Source: Rikenellaceae bacterium
GTDB lineage: Bacteria; Bacteroidota; Bacteroidia; Bacteroidales; UBA932
Length of the DNA stretch: 8,972 nt
Assembly (NCBI GenBank): GCA_012800665.1
Contig: JAAZIW010000124.1
Span: forward strand, 1-8,972
Direction of reading: 5' to 3'
Below are positions 1 through 6,670 of this stretch, piece after piece. A program made the translations under genes and the position numbers. Below the pieces are notes generated by a model. It saw only the letters and a list, made by a program, of their open reading frames with translations. It ran no database searches and was not told the DNA's origin. Every line of letters begins with the position of its first letter. Positions within the stretch are counted from its first letter, which is position 1.

Positions 1-1553
1 CCAAATACGGCTCGCTCTTCACAGAATCCTATTATCTGAACAGTCTCGAAAAGGCAGCCATGATGGCAGCCAATAATACAACTGCGGACGTAGACTACAT
101 CAGCGTGGATTATCCTTTCGTCGAGGATACCACAATCAATGTTTCATCTTCTGAGGTTAAGAAATACTATAAACGTCATAAGAATTTCTTCGAGCAGAGG
201 GCCAATAGGGACATAGAATATGTTGTGTTTGAAGTGACTCCCTCGGCAGAAGATATTGCGGCCGCTAATGAGAAACTTACCGCCGTTTATGACGAGTTTG
301 CTTCCACCACCAATATGAAGGCGTTCCTTTCCCGCAATTCCGATCGTCAGTTAAGCAATTATTGGTATAAGGCAGGGGAACTGAAAAGCATCAATGAAGA
401 TTTGGATGCTTATGTTGCCGGCGCCAAAACAAGCGCCCCATCTCCTATCTATACCGACAACGACAATATTTTTTACTCAGTCCGCGTGATGGATACCGCC
501 AATATTTCGGACTCCGTATATGTAAAGCATATCCTTCTTCAGGATTTGAACGCCAAAGAAACGGCTGACAGCCTTATAGGCGTGATTAAGCGCGGAGGCA
601 ATTTCTCCAATCTGGCACTTCAGTATTCTATCGACCAAAATTCCGCCGCTGACGGTGAAATGGGCAATATCGGCTGGATGACGCAAAGCTATATGATTCC
701 CGGCTTTGAGAGTGTGATAACCGCTAAGGTAGGCGAGCCTATGGTAATCAACACACAATACGGCACTCATGTGGTTATGGTTTCCAAAAAGACCGCTCCC
801 GTGCTCAAAAAGCAGGTGGCTATTCTCGAAAGGGCATCCATTGCAAGCAAGGAGACCTTCGGCGATTATTACGCGCAGGCCAACAGGTTCGCTTCAATCG
901 CAGGCAAAAGCTATGAGGGCTATAAGGCGGCCGTTGACTCTTTAGGTGTTTATTCGCATCGTTTGAATGTAAATGAAGGCACCTCTTCTTACGGCTCCAT
1001 CGACCAAGCCAAGGAAGTTACCCGTTGGGTTTTCGACTCTAAGTCCGGCAAAGCATCTGACATTATCACCGTGAGCAATAATTATTTCTTTATTGTTGCA
1101 GTTAAGACGGTTCACAAGGAAGGCCCCGCACCTCTTTCACAGGTAGGAGAGAGTATACGCCAAAAGCTCTATTCCGATAAGTTGGCTGAAGTTCGAAAGG
1201 CGGAAATAGCCGAAAAGATAAAAGGACTCAGCACGCTTGAGGAGATGGCAGACGCTCTCGGCACCAGCGTTGTCAATGCGCCGGACCTCAGCTTCTCCAC
1301 CCTTGCCGCTAATTTTGATCCCGCTCTTGTGGGAGCTGCTTTTGCGGCAGAGGACGGTAAGGTATGCGGTCCCGTTGCGGGCGGCAGGTCAACTTATATC
1401 GTCCGCGTGAATTCCCGCAGCACGGGCAGTTTCTTCACGGAAGAGGATGCAGATGCTCAGGCCCGTCAGAAGGCTCAGTACAGCACTCAGATGGTGCTTC
1501 CGGTAATGAGTGAGATTTACGACGTAAAAGACAATCGCGACAAGTTCTTCTAG
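1..1553 (+). CDS. Periplasmic peptidyl-prolyl cis-trans isomerase, PpiD/SurA-like (5' end outside window)
   Basis: This is an envelope folding chaperone that isomerises X-Pro bonds in secreted or outer-membrane proteins. Frame 3 is open from position 3, so the gene starts before the window; 516 residues are visible, and a Met pair at nt 60 is internal. A parvulin (PpiC-type) domain spans roughly nt 520-790, with VKHILL, the FSNLALQYSID segment, GNIGWM, MIPGFE and YGTHVVMV in the usual order. The region before it resembles the helical SurA/PpiD chaperone part. After it comes a second, degenerate parvulin-like stretch (about nt 1000-1430, with GKASDIITVSNNYFFIVAV and GKVCGPVAGGRSTYIVRV). Bacteroidota PpiD proteins are usually around 700 residues with an N-terminal membrane anchor, so about 200 residues including that anchor should lie upstream. 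The gene ends in TAG and is followed by a terminator 24 bases later, so it is the last gene of its transcript. The family is certain; the PpiD-versus-SurA assignment is inference because the N-terminus is missing. Confidence 0.9.
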   Translation, partial: KYGSLFTESYYLNSLEKAAMMAANNTTADVDYISVDYPFVEDTTINVSSSEVKKYYKRHKNFFEQRANRDIEYVVFEVTPSAEDIAAANEKLTAVYDEFASTTNMKAFLSRNSDRQLSNYWYKAGELKSINEDLDAYVAGAKTSAPSPIYTDNDNIFYSVRVMDTANISDSVYVKHILLQDLNAKETADSLIGVIKRGGNFSNLALQYSIDQNSAADGEMGNIGWMTQSYMIPGFESVITAKVGEPMVINTQYGTHVVMVSKKTAPVLKKQVAILERASIASKETFGDYYAQANRFASIAGKSYEGYKAAVDSLGVYSHRLNVNEGTSSYGSIDQAKEVTRWVFDSKSGKASDIITVSNNYFFIVAVKTVHKEGPAPLSQVGESIRQKLYSDKLAEVRKAEIAEKIKGLSTLEEMADALGTSVVNAPDLSFSTLAANFDPALVGAAFAAEDGKVCGPVAGGRSTYIVRVNSRSTGSFFTEEDADAQARQKAQYSTQMVLPVMSEIYDVKDNRDKFF

Positions 1554-1577
1554 ACAAGCCTTTTCTTTTAAGAAATA

Positions 1578-1604
1578 AAAGCGTCCCTATTTGGGGCGCT
1601 TTTT
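1578..1604 (+). terminator. Rho-independent terminator of the PPIase gene
   Basis: A 10-bp stem (AAAGCGTCCC at 1578-1587 with GGGGCGCTTT at 1593-1602, one G-T pair) closes a five-base loop and runs into a T-tract. It lies 24 bases after the TAG stop of the upstream gene. The A-run before the stem also gives some minus-strand termination potential. Confidence 0.88.
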
Positions 1605-1614
1605 CATATCAGCC

Positions 1615-1980
1615 ACACTGCCCTGCCGCCTGCTCAACACAGAGGGCGGCTTCGTCGCGGCTGCTCGCTTCCTGCGGACTCCTTGACGGCTAACTCCTCC
1701 CTTTTATGTCGCTTCGCTCCATAACGGTCGTCAGACACACGCCGTCACGAGGCGGAGCCCTCCGGTCGCTCGACTATCCGCCGCTCCTCAAAGCCCTTCG
1801 CATTGAGCAATCGCCAAGGCTTGGGATAAGTTACTGATTGCAAGACAAGCCGCTTGGCTTTCTCGTCAGCTCTCTAGCTCTGCTTAACGTAAAGGCGCCT
1901 TGACTGCTGTCCGCGCATCCTTTTCTCTGTGTTTCAGCCTGAAAAGTTGCCCTAAGGCCTTCCCGCCTGCAATCCGCAAT
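1615..1980 (-). repeat. GC-rich intergenic repeat-like block, no credible gene
   Basis: This is most of a gap of about 660 bases without a gene. It is richer in G+C than its flanks and dense in short inverted repeats: GCCGCC/GGCGGC (1625-1630/1645-1650), GACGGC/GCCGTC (1685-1690/1741-1746), CGGAGCCCTCCG-type self-complementarity (about 1753-1764), AAGCC-GCTT-GGCTT (1847-1860), AAGGCGCCTT (1892-1901) and AAGGCCTT (1954-1961). Read on the minus strand it gives open fragments in shifting frames, for example LLNAKGFEERRIVERPEGSAS and ADCRREGLRATFQAETQRK. From memory, such fragments recur as short 'hypothetical proteins' in Bacteroidales genomes. That suggests a dispersed non-coding repeat rather than a gene, but I could not search to confirm it. 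The only long frame (1831-2058, minus) has low-complexity, charged composition and runs through the inverted repeat next door. Confidence 0.42.
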
Positions 1981-2097
1981 TCGAGCGTAAAATGGAAAGT
2001 GTTGATAATGAGGCAGATCATCAAACAAGGTCAGCCAAATTTTCAGGTGTTCTTTCATGATTTCGCTGATAATCAGAGAGTTACATTTTACGCTCGA
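1981..2097. repeat. 117-bp segment bounded by perfect 14-bp inverted repeats (MITE-like)
   Basis: TCGAGCGTAAAATG at 1981-1994 is the exact reverse complement of CATTTTACGCTCGA at 2084-2097, with 89 bp between. The arms stop abruptly at both sides (T/T mismatch outside, G/A inside), as terminal inverted repeats do. The interior has no gene, and no target-site duplication can be seen in the immediate flanks. It could be a miniature mobile element, a decayed insertion-sequence remnant, or the arms of a large RNA hairpin belonging to the adjacent GC-rich block. The repeat itself is plain in the sequence; its nature is inference. Confidence 0.6.
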
Positions 2098-2108
2098 TGT
2101 CTCGTCCT

Positions 2109-2134
2109 AAAAAAAGTTTACCAAAAAAGGTAAA
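2109..2134 (-). terminator. Candidate ychF terminator (minus strand)
   Basis: On the minus strand TTTACC, a T6 loop and GGTAAA (2134-2117) form a perfect six-pair stem followed directly by C and seven T residues (2115-2109). It sits about 130 bases downstream of the ychF stop, with no gene between. The stem is short and A+T-rich, so termination may be weak, but no better hairpin with a T-tract is visible between ychF and the converging PPIase gene. Confidence 0.5.
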
Positions 2135-2266
2135 TTATTATGGATGTTAAATGTTATCGAGCACTGCAACGCGCTCAAGGGTAAATGCTGTGAGAGTACT
2201 TTATCAACTACAACTTGCTTTTTCGGGCTTGGAACTTTGAAGCGTTCGCCTTCGCAGCACTATGCA

Positions 2267-3367
2267 CTAAACGTTAAAGAGGAAGTGTATTATATCGCCG
2301 TCTTGGACTGTGTAGTCTTTACCTTCGGTGGAGAGTTTTCCGGCGGCACGGCAGGCGCTTTCCGATTTAAGGGTAACAAAGTCATCGTACTTTATCACTT
2401 CTGCGCGTATGAAGCCTCTTTCGAAGTCGGTGTGTATTGTGCCTGCGGCTTTAGGGGCTTTATCGCCTATGCGGATAGTCCAGGCTCGGCATTCATCAGA
2501 GCCGACAGTGAAGAAGGTGTGCAAACCGAGCAGGCGGTAGGCTTTTTGAATCAGGCGGACAACTCCGGATTCTTGAAGACCTAAATCCTCCAGGAACATC
2601 TTGCGCTCCTCAAAATCTTCAATTTCAGCAATCTCGCTCTCCGTCTTGGCGGCAATCACTAAAATCTCGGCCTTCTCTTCCGCAACTGCCTTGCGCAGAG
2701 CCTCTACATATGCGTTTCCTTTGGAGGCGGAGGCCTCATCTACATTGCAAACATACATAACCGGCTTGTTGGTAAGCAGAAACAAGCCCTTGGCGATATG
2801 CTCTTCCTCATCATTCAAGAGAGCCACGCTGCGGCAATTTTGCCCTTGCTCAAGGGCGGCCTTATAACGCTTCAGCATTTCGAAAGTCTTTTTTGCCTCT
2901 TTGTCGCCGAGTTTGGCCACCTTTTCGGCCTTGCTTATGCGAAGCTCAACCGTCTCCAAGTCTTTAATTTGGAGCTCCAAATCCACCACCTCTTTGTCGC
3001 GCAGAGGGTCAACCGAGCCATCCACATGCACCACATTATCGTCTTGGAAGCAACGCAGCACGTGAAGAATAGCATCGCATTCGCGGATATTTGCAAGAAA
3101 TTGATTTCCAAGACCTTCTCCTTTGCTTGCCCCTTTTACCAAGCCGGCGATATCCACAATCTCCACAGTTGCGGGGATGGTGCGCTCCGGCTTGCAGATT
3201 TCGCTTAGCGCATCCAATCTGCGGTCGGGCACATTAGTGATGCCCAGATTGGGCTCAATGGTACAAAAAGGAAAGTTGGCGGCTTGTGCTTTACCGGAAC
3301 TTATGCAATTGAAAAGAGTGGATTTACCAACGTTGGGCAGGCCCACTATTCCACATTTTAGGCTCAT
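2267..3367 (-). CDS. ychF: Ribosome-associated ATPase YchF (Obg family)
   Basis: YchF is a universally conserved OBG-family P-loop protein that binds ribosomes, prefers ATP to GTP and is linked to oxidative-stress control. At 366 residues it is full length. The P-loop GLPNVGKST is at residues 9-17, the Walker B/G3 motif DIAG at 72-75 followed by the glycine-rich switch (GLVKGASKGEGLGNQF), and the G4 position reads NVDE (208-211) instead of NKxD, the change that accounts for ATP preference. His114 (in NVVHVDG) aligns with the catalytic histidine of E. coli YchF, and Cys35 (NFPFCTIEPN) with its redox-sensitive cysteine. A coiled-coil insertion spans about 125-180, and a C-terminal TGS/ubiquitin-like domain about 280-364 (ending GDIIHFLFNV). 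The ATG at 3367 places the P-loop at its normal distance. The gene is divergent from the EEP gene and appears monocistronic. Confidence 0.97.
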   Translation of the reverse strand: MSLKCGIVGLPNVGKSTLFNCISSGKAQAANFPFCTIEPNLGITNVPDRRLDALSEICKPERTIPATVEIVDIAGLVKGASKGEGLGNQFLANIRECDAILHVLRCFQDDNVVHVDGSVDPLRDKEVVDLELQIKDLETVELRISKAEKVAKLGDKEAKKTFEMLKRYKAALEQGQNCRSVALLNDEEEHIAKGLFLLTNKPVMYVCNVDEASASKGNAYVEALRKAVAEEKAEILVIAAKTESEIAEIEDFEERKMFLEDLGLQESGVVRLIQKAYRLLGLHTFFTVGSDECRAWTIRIGDKAPKAAGTIHTDFERGFIRAEVIKYDDFVTLKSESACRAAGKLSTEGKDYTVQDGDIIHFLFNV

Positions 3368-3386
3368 TTCTGTTTTTTTAAGGGCA

Positions 3387-3394
3387 CAAAGTTA
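3387..3394 (-). promoter_or_regulatory. Candidate -7 box of the ychF promoter
   Basis: TAACTTTG on the minus strand matches the Bacteroidota sigma-ABfr -7 consensus TAnnTTTG. It ends 19 bases before the ychF ATG, allowing a short leader. The -33 TTTG is not well placed: the nearest TTG (3409-3407) is only 12 bases upstream of the box rather than about 19, so the promoter rests on the -7 match alone. Confidence 0.42.
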
Positions 3395-3458
3395 CAGATA
3401 AAAAAACAATTTTCTGTTTTTGAAGTGAATAAAATAAAAATCGCCGCATATTCGGGGC

Positions 3459-4844
3459 ATGATTCGTTTAGTGTTGATATTGTTTTTTGGGTGTTTATCA
3501 GTCTCGCCCATTACTGCCTTTAGCGCCGTCGCTTCGAGCTGCTTTGACCAAACGGGATCTGCGCCTGCCGGACAAGCCGATTGTAGGTCCTCTACCAGAC
3601 AGGAAACGGCGTTTACAGAGCATATCGATAGTAATGTCACTACTCGCGCGAAGCCCGGCATTGCAGAGAATATTGATAGTCTTTGTCCGGAGAACACTCA
3701 AGCTGAATCTGCAATAGCGCCCGCAAAAGAGGACGCCCTAAGGGTGATGTTTTGGAATGTGGAGAATTTTTTCCGGGAGGGGGAGTTTGAGGGGCATAAT
3801 TGGAGCAAGAGGCGTTTTTATAGCAAATGCGCCGCTGTGGCTAAGATTATTCTTCTTTCGGGAGATTATTTCGGAGGCTTGCCGGATATTGTGGGATTTG
3901 CTGAAATCGGCAGTATAGATGTGTTAAAGGCCCTTATTTATACAACTCCCCTTCGCAAAGCGGATTATTCCATAGTGCATTACGATTCGCCGGACAGCAG
4001 AGGCATAGACTGCGCCCTTCTTTACCGCCGCACACGCTTTCGCCTGCATTCTTCCAAACCTTGCCATCTTTACGACAACTCAGGGGATATAATACCCACT
4101 CGCGATATTCTGCTTGCGGTTTTGGAACAACGTAACGAAAACTCAATGATGAATGAAGGCAAAACAAGCAATACTCCGCTGGCCATTCTCGTAAATCATC
4201 ATCCTTCCAAGCTTGGCAAGAGCTCGCAAGGGAAACGCCAAACAGCCATGGACAGGCTGCGATTTCTTGTAGATTCGCTCAAGGCGGAAGGGGTAGGCCA
4301 GATAATGGCGATAGGCGACTTCAATGAAGAGGTAGAGAGTCCAGCTAATTTGCAAATTTGTAATATAAAGGAGACGCAAGCCGGCAAGACAGGGGCGCTT
4401 AAGGTTGATAGAATAGGGGAGCCTAAAGTTAGCAAGGAACTGCAGGCTGATAACGGAAGAAAGGCTTGGCCGAAGAACAATACTTTGCTATGCAATCGCT
4501 CCTTTCCCGAAAGCCATGATATGGCGAAGCTCTATGCCGTTCCCGGCACCATAAAGTTTCAGGGAAGATGGGAGAAGATAGACGGATGCCCGATTTTGGA
4601 GGGCTTGGTGGGGAGAGAGTATATCATGGCGTTGCCGCAGCTGTCTGTCAAAGACAGTTACGGCGGAGTAAAACCCCGCCGTACTTTTTCCGGCCCACGC
4701 TACCTTGCAGGCGTGAGCGATCATTATCCTGTTTTTTATTTGATTTCGCGAGCTCCGTCGCTAACTACAACATCGTATACCATGGGCTCGTGGCCGAATT
4801 TTGCTGTAAATTCTTTCTTTGCAGCATCTATAAACGGCTGGTAA
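3459..4844 (+). CDS. Secreted endonuclease/exonuclease/phosphatase (EEP) family protein
   Basis: This is a metal-dependent phosphodiesterase-fold protein exported to the periplasm or cell surface; the substrate is unknown. Residues 1-23 form a signal peptide (MIR then LVLILFFGCLSV). Cys28 in ASSC is a loose lipobox candidate. A Ser/Thr/Ala-rich linker of about 70 residues precedes the catalytic domain, which shows FWNVENFF (98-105; Asn100), FAEI (147-150; Glu149), YDSPDSRGIDCALLY (175-189), NHHPSK (246-251), GDFNEE (286-291; Asp287, Asn289), the KIDG segment (373-376) and the terminal SDHYPV (420-425). All catalytic EEP motifs are present. IPTRDIL and YGG-KPRRTFSGPRYLAGVSDH are typical of the Bacteroidota branch. 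Homologues normally stop just after SDHxPV. Here the frame runs 36 residues further, antisense to galK, and that tail shows no family likeness, so an original stop may have been lost. The ATG is chosen because the signal peptide starts immediately; there is no clear Shine-Dalgarno. Confidence 0.86.
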   Translation: MIRLVLILFFGCLSVSPITAFSAVASSCFDQTGSAPAGQADCRSSTRQETAFTEHIDSNVTTRAKPGIAENIDSLCPENTQAESAIAPAKEDALRVMFWNVENFFREGEFEGHNWSKRRFYSKCAAVAKIILLSGDYFGGLPDIVGFAEIGSIDVLKALIYTTPLRKADYSIVHYDSPDSRGIDCALLYRRTRFRLHSSKPCHLYDNSGDIIPTRDILLAVLEQRNENSMMNEGKTSNTPLAILVNHHPSKLGKSSQGKRQTAMDRLRFLVDSLKAEGVGQIMAIGDFNEEVESPANLQICNIKETQAGKTGALKVDRIGEPKVSKELQADNGRKAWPKNNTLLCNRSFPESHDMAKLYAVPGTIKFQGRWEKIDGCPILEGLVGREYIMALPQLSVKDSYGGVKPRRTFSGPRYLAGVSDHYPVFYLISRAPSLTTTSYTMGSWPNFAVNSFFAASINGW

Positions 4845-5881
4845 AGCTCATCTTTCACAAGATTGATGGTGCAGCCGCCGAAACCGCCACCCATTACGCG
4901 AGAACCGCATACATCCATCTTGCGGGCAAGCTTGTTGAGGAAATCCAGCTCCTCGCAGCTAACCTCATACAAATGGCTTAAGCCGAAATGCGTTTGATAC
5001 ATCATCTCTCCTACGGTTTCATAATCACCGCGCTCAAGGGCATCGCATACATCCAAAACCCTTTGCATCTCGCCAATCACATATTGAGCCCTCAAAAAAT
5101 CTTCTGCAGGGATTTGTCCTTTCACCTCCTCAAGCCATATACGTTTGGCATCGCTCAAAAACTCCACTTCGGGATGATTTTTACTGATGACCTTGGCTGC
5201 ATTTTCGCAGGAAGCGCGGCGCTTGTTGTAAGCGCTGGAAGCCAACTCGTGCTTTACTTTGGAATCTAAAAGCACCAATTTATAGCCGACGGGATTGAAT
5301 GGGTAATACTTGTATTCCAAGTTTTTGGTGTTGAGGAGAATAAGATGGTCCTTTTTTCCGAAAAGGCTGGCAAACTGGTCCATTATTCCGCACTTCACTC
5401 CGCAGTAATTGTGCTCGGTGCTTTGGCCTATCTTAGCCAATTCGAACTTATCTATACCGTTCTGATACAGTTCATTGATGGCAAAAGCGAAGCAGCTTTC
5501 CAAAGCGGCCGAGGAAGATAGTCCTGCCCCTAAGGGCACATCTCCTGCAAACACACAATCGAAGCCTTTAACGGTGCCGCCGCGCTTTATGGTTTCGCGG
5601 CAAACGCCGAAGATATAACGAGCCCACAGTTCTTCCGGCTTGTCTTCCTCATTCAGACCGAACACGCACTCGGCGTTGTAGTCGATAGAAAAAGCGCGAA
5701 CCTTCTCTTTTCCGTTGGGCTTGATTTCCGCCATTATGCCCTTGTCTATGGCTCCGGGGAACACATAACCGCCATTATAATCGGTGTGTTCGCCAATCAG
5801 ATTGATGCGTCCGGCAGAAGCAAAAATTCTGCCTCCGTCTCCGAAGAGTTCTTTGAATTTAGTGTGTATTCTTTCTTTCAT
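4736..5881 (-). CDS. galK: Galactokinase (Leloir pathway, GHMP kinase)
   Basis: GalK phosphorylates alpha-D-galactose at C1 with ATP in the cytoplasm, giving galactose-1-phosphate for the Leloir pathway. At 381 residues it is full length. The galactokinase signature GRINLIGEHTDYNGG is at 24-38 (Arg25, Glu31, His32 and Asp34 at the sugar/catalytic positions). The GHMP ATP-binding motif GDVPLGAGLSSSAALE is at 113-128, the catalytic aspartate segment CGIMDQFAS at 164-172 (Asp168), and the C-terminal GHMP loop MGGGFGGCTI at 330-339. The signature distinguishes it from N-acetylgalactosamine kinase and arabinokinase relatives reasonably well. It begins at ATG 19 bp after the CpXC gene and is probably co-transcribed with it. 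No galM, galT or sugar transporter adjoins it within the window. Its 3' end overlaps the oppositely oriented EEP gene by 109 bp. Confidence 0.97.
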   Translation of the reverse strand: MKERIHTKFKELFGDGGRIFASAGRINLIGEHTDYNGGYVFPGAIDKGIMAEIKPNGKEKVRAFSIDYNAECVFGLNEEDKPEELWARYIFGVCRETIKRGGTVKGFDCVFAGDVPLGAGLSSSAALESCFAFAINELYQNGIDKFELAKIGQSTEHNYCGVKCGIMDQFASLFGKKDHLILLNTKNLEYKYYPFNPVGYKLVLLDSKVKHELASSAYNKRRASCENAAKVISKNHPEVEFLSDAKRIWLEEVKGQIPAEDFLRAQYVIGEMQRVLDVCDALERGDYETVGEMMYQTHFGLSHLYEVSCEELDFLNKLARKMDVCGSRVMGGGFGGCTINLVKDELYQPFIDAAKKEFTAKFGHEPMVYDVVVSDGAREIK

Positions 5882-5900
5882 AATATTGAAAATTAATAAT

Positions 5901-6515
5901 TTATCGAATATGTTGCGAGAGCCATTTGCTGTCTACCCGTACAAGACCCTCGACCGAAAGGTCCGTATTGCGCCGTACTATTCCGGCGGCATCTTCATAA
6001 ACGCTGAAGTTAGTGCCCAAAACCTGCATTTCATTGTTTTCGGGATAGGTGAGCAAAATGCGATGGTCGGCCCCTTCCATCCGGAAAAACTTAAAATCCA
6101 CCTCTTTGCCAAGCTCCTGGGTTATAACATATTTACAGATTTCCATAGGGATATCTTCCAGGCCGGCATCGTAAATCTTTATCTTTTCCATCATCTCCCC
6201 GGGCGTATCTACAATGCGGGCCGTATAATCTTGCAGGCCCTCTTCCTCCGCAATAGTTTCCATCATCTTGGCCTCTACTTCGGGAATGCCGTCAGACAGC
6301 CACAAAAGCAGCTTTTGCTCAGGGTCGTGATATAAAAGCGGGTATTTGACCAAATTGTCCGTACCGCAGCGGGAACAGTTCCAAATGAAGAGCTTGCCCT
6401 CCAATAACTGCTGTTTGAGTTCGGGGTTTTCTTTAGTGTTTATAATGCTATAGGCGGGCATTTCCTCCTCGCCTCCGCAGCGAGAGCATCGCACTCGTAC
6501 GCTTCCTTCTGCCAT
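5901..6515 (-). CDS. CpXC-domain protein (zinc-ribbon-like), function unknown
   Basis: The 204-residue predicted cytoplasmic protein has no signal peptide or membrane segment. The N-terminal 75 residues fit the CpXC domain: CSRC (10-13) and CSRC (47-50) form two CxxC knuckles suited to binding one zinc, with the family's characteristic stretch between and after them (YSIINTKENPEL, LLEGKLFIWNC, LVKYPLLYHDPEQKLLLWL). The rest (about 85-204) is a mixed alpha/beta C-terminal region without motifs I recognise. The family's function is not established. I start at the ATG at 6515 (MAEGSVRV) rather than the in-frame TTG at 6524, because that TTG lies inside a promoter-like TATATTTG. It lies just upstream of galK on the same strand with a 19-bp gap. 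The association is seen; a shared role in sugar metabolism is not. Confidence 0.85.
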   Translation of the reverse strand: MAEGSVRVRCSRCGGEEEMPAYSIINTKENPELKQQLLEGKLFIWNCSRCGTDNLVKYPLLYHDPEQKLLLWLSDGIPEVEAKMMETIAEEEGLQDYTARIVDTPGEMMEKIKIYDAGLEDIPMEICKYVITQELGKEVDFKFFRMEGADHRILLTYPENNEMQVLGTNFSVYEDAAGIVRRNTDLSVEGLVRVDSKWLSQHIR

Positions 6516-6521
6516 AACACA

Positions 6522-6529
6522 CAAATATA
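6522..6529 (-). promoter_or_regulatory. Candidate -7 box for the CpXC-galK transcript
   Basis: TATATTTG on the minus strand is a full match to TAnnTTTG and ends only six bases before the ATG at 6515. If used, transcription would begin at or within a few bases of the start codon, giving a leaderless or nearly leaderless mRNA. No good -33 TTTG is found 19-20 bases upstream, so support is moderate. Confidence 0.4.
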
Positions 6530-6536
6530 CTAAAAA

Positions 6537-6578
6537 TCAGCGTTTATCCACCCTTTCCAAAGCAGGTACATCAACCTT
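6537..6578 (-). pseudogene. Relic resembling the 3' end of the small membrane protein gene
   Basis: On the minus strand this stretch reads L-MYLLWK, then after a one-base deletion VDKR and a TGA stop. The intact gene at 7595-7876 ends LMYLLWKWVDKR-stop. The core (6548-6573) matches 7606-7632 at 24 of 27 aligned columns with one single-base gap. Where the two differ, the changes are silent in the intact frame (TAT/TAC, CTC/CTG, GAC/GAT, AAG/AAA, AGG/CGC). That is the pattern of a diverged paralogue rather than a recent copy. Nothing further upstream is recognisably similar, so only the last dozen codons would remain. A short match arising by chance is not excluded. Confidence 0.45.
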
Positions 6579-6607
6579 CTCGGAAGATTGGTTTTTTCGT
6601 TGCATCT

Positions 6608-6642
6608 TTTGGTAAAATACGAACTGTTTTTTACTATATTTA
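6608..6642 (+). promoter_or_regulatory. Weak candidate promoter for the esterase gene
   Basis: TTTG (6608-6611) and TATATTTA (6635-6642, one base off TAnnTTTG) are spaced 23 bp apart, a little longer than the Bacteroidota optimum. They lie 28 bases before the ATG in an A+T-rich divergent region. Position and composition fit, but the match is imperfect. Confidence 0.3.
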
Positions 6643-6670
6643 TAAAATTATAATTCCGAAAGACCAAATT

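Noticed and set aside
1615..1830. Possible tRNA or small structured RNA gene such as a riboswitch
   Set aside because: No cloverleaf, no T-loop GTTCRANNC in proper context, and no riboswitch core I know. Short stems exist but do not assemble into a known class.
1831..2058. Minus-strand 75-residue frame starting MKEHLKIW
   Set aside because: It runs through the inverted-repeat segment into the GC-rich block, has no ribosome binding site or domain, and its composition changes midway. Better explained as a frame across repeats.
2144..2584. Plus-strand 146-residue frame over the 3' end of ychF
   Set aside because: It is antisense to the conserved C-terminal domain of ychF for most of its length and has no recognisable motif.
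5784..6335. Plus-strand 183-residue frame antisense to galK and the CpXC gene
   Set aside because: It spans two well-supported minus-strand genes and their gap. Its sequence has no domain, and the opposite strand carries clear family motifs.
6537..6605. Minus-strand 22-codon ORF (MQRKNQSSEKVDVPALERVD...) upstream of the CpXC gene
   Set aside because: It overlaps the relic in another frame, has no clear ribosome binding site, and is short enough to occur by chance in this A+T-rich gap.
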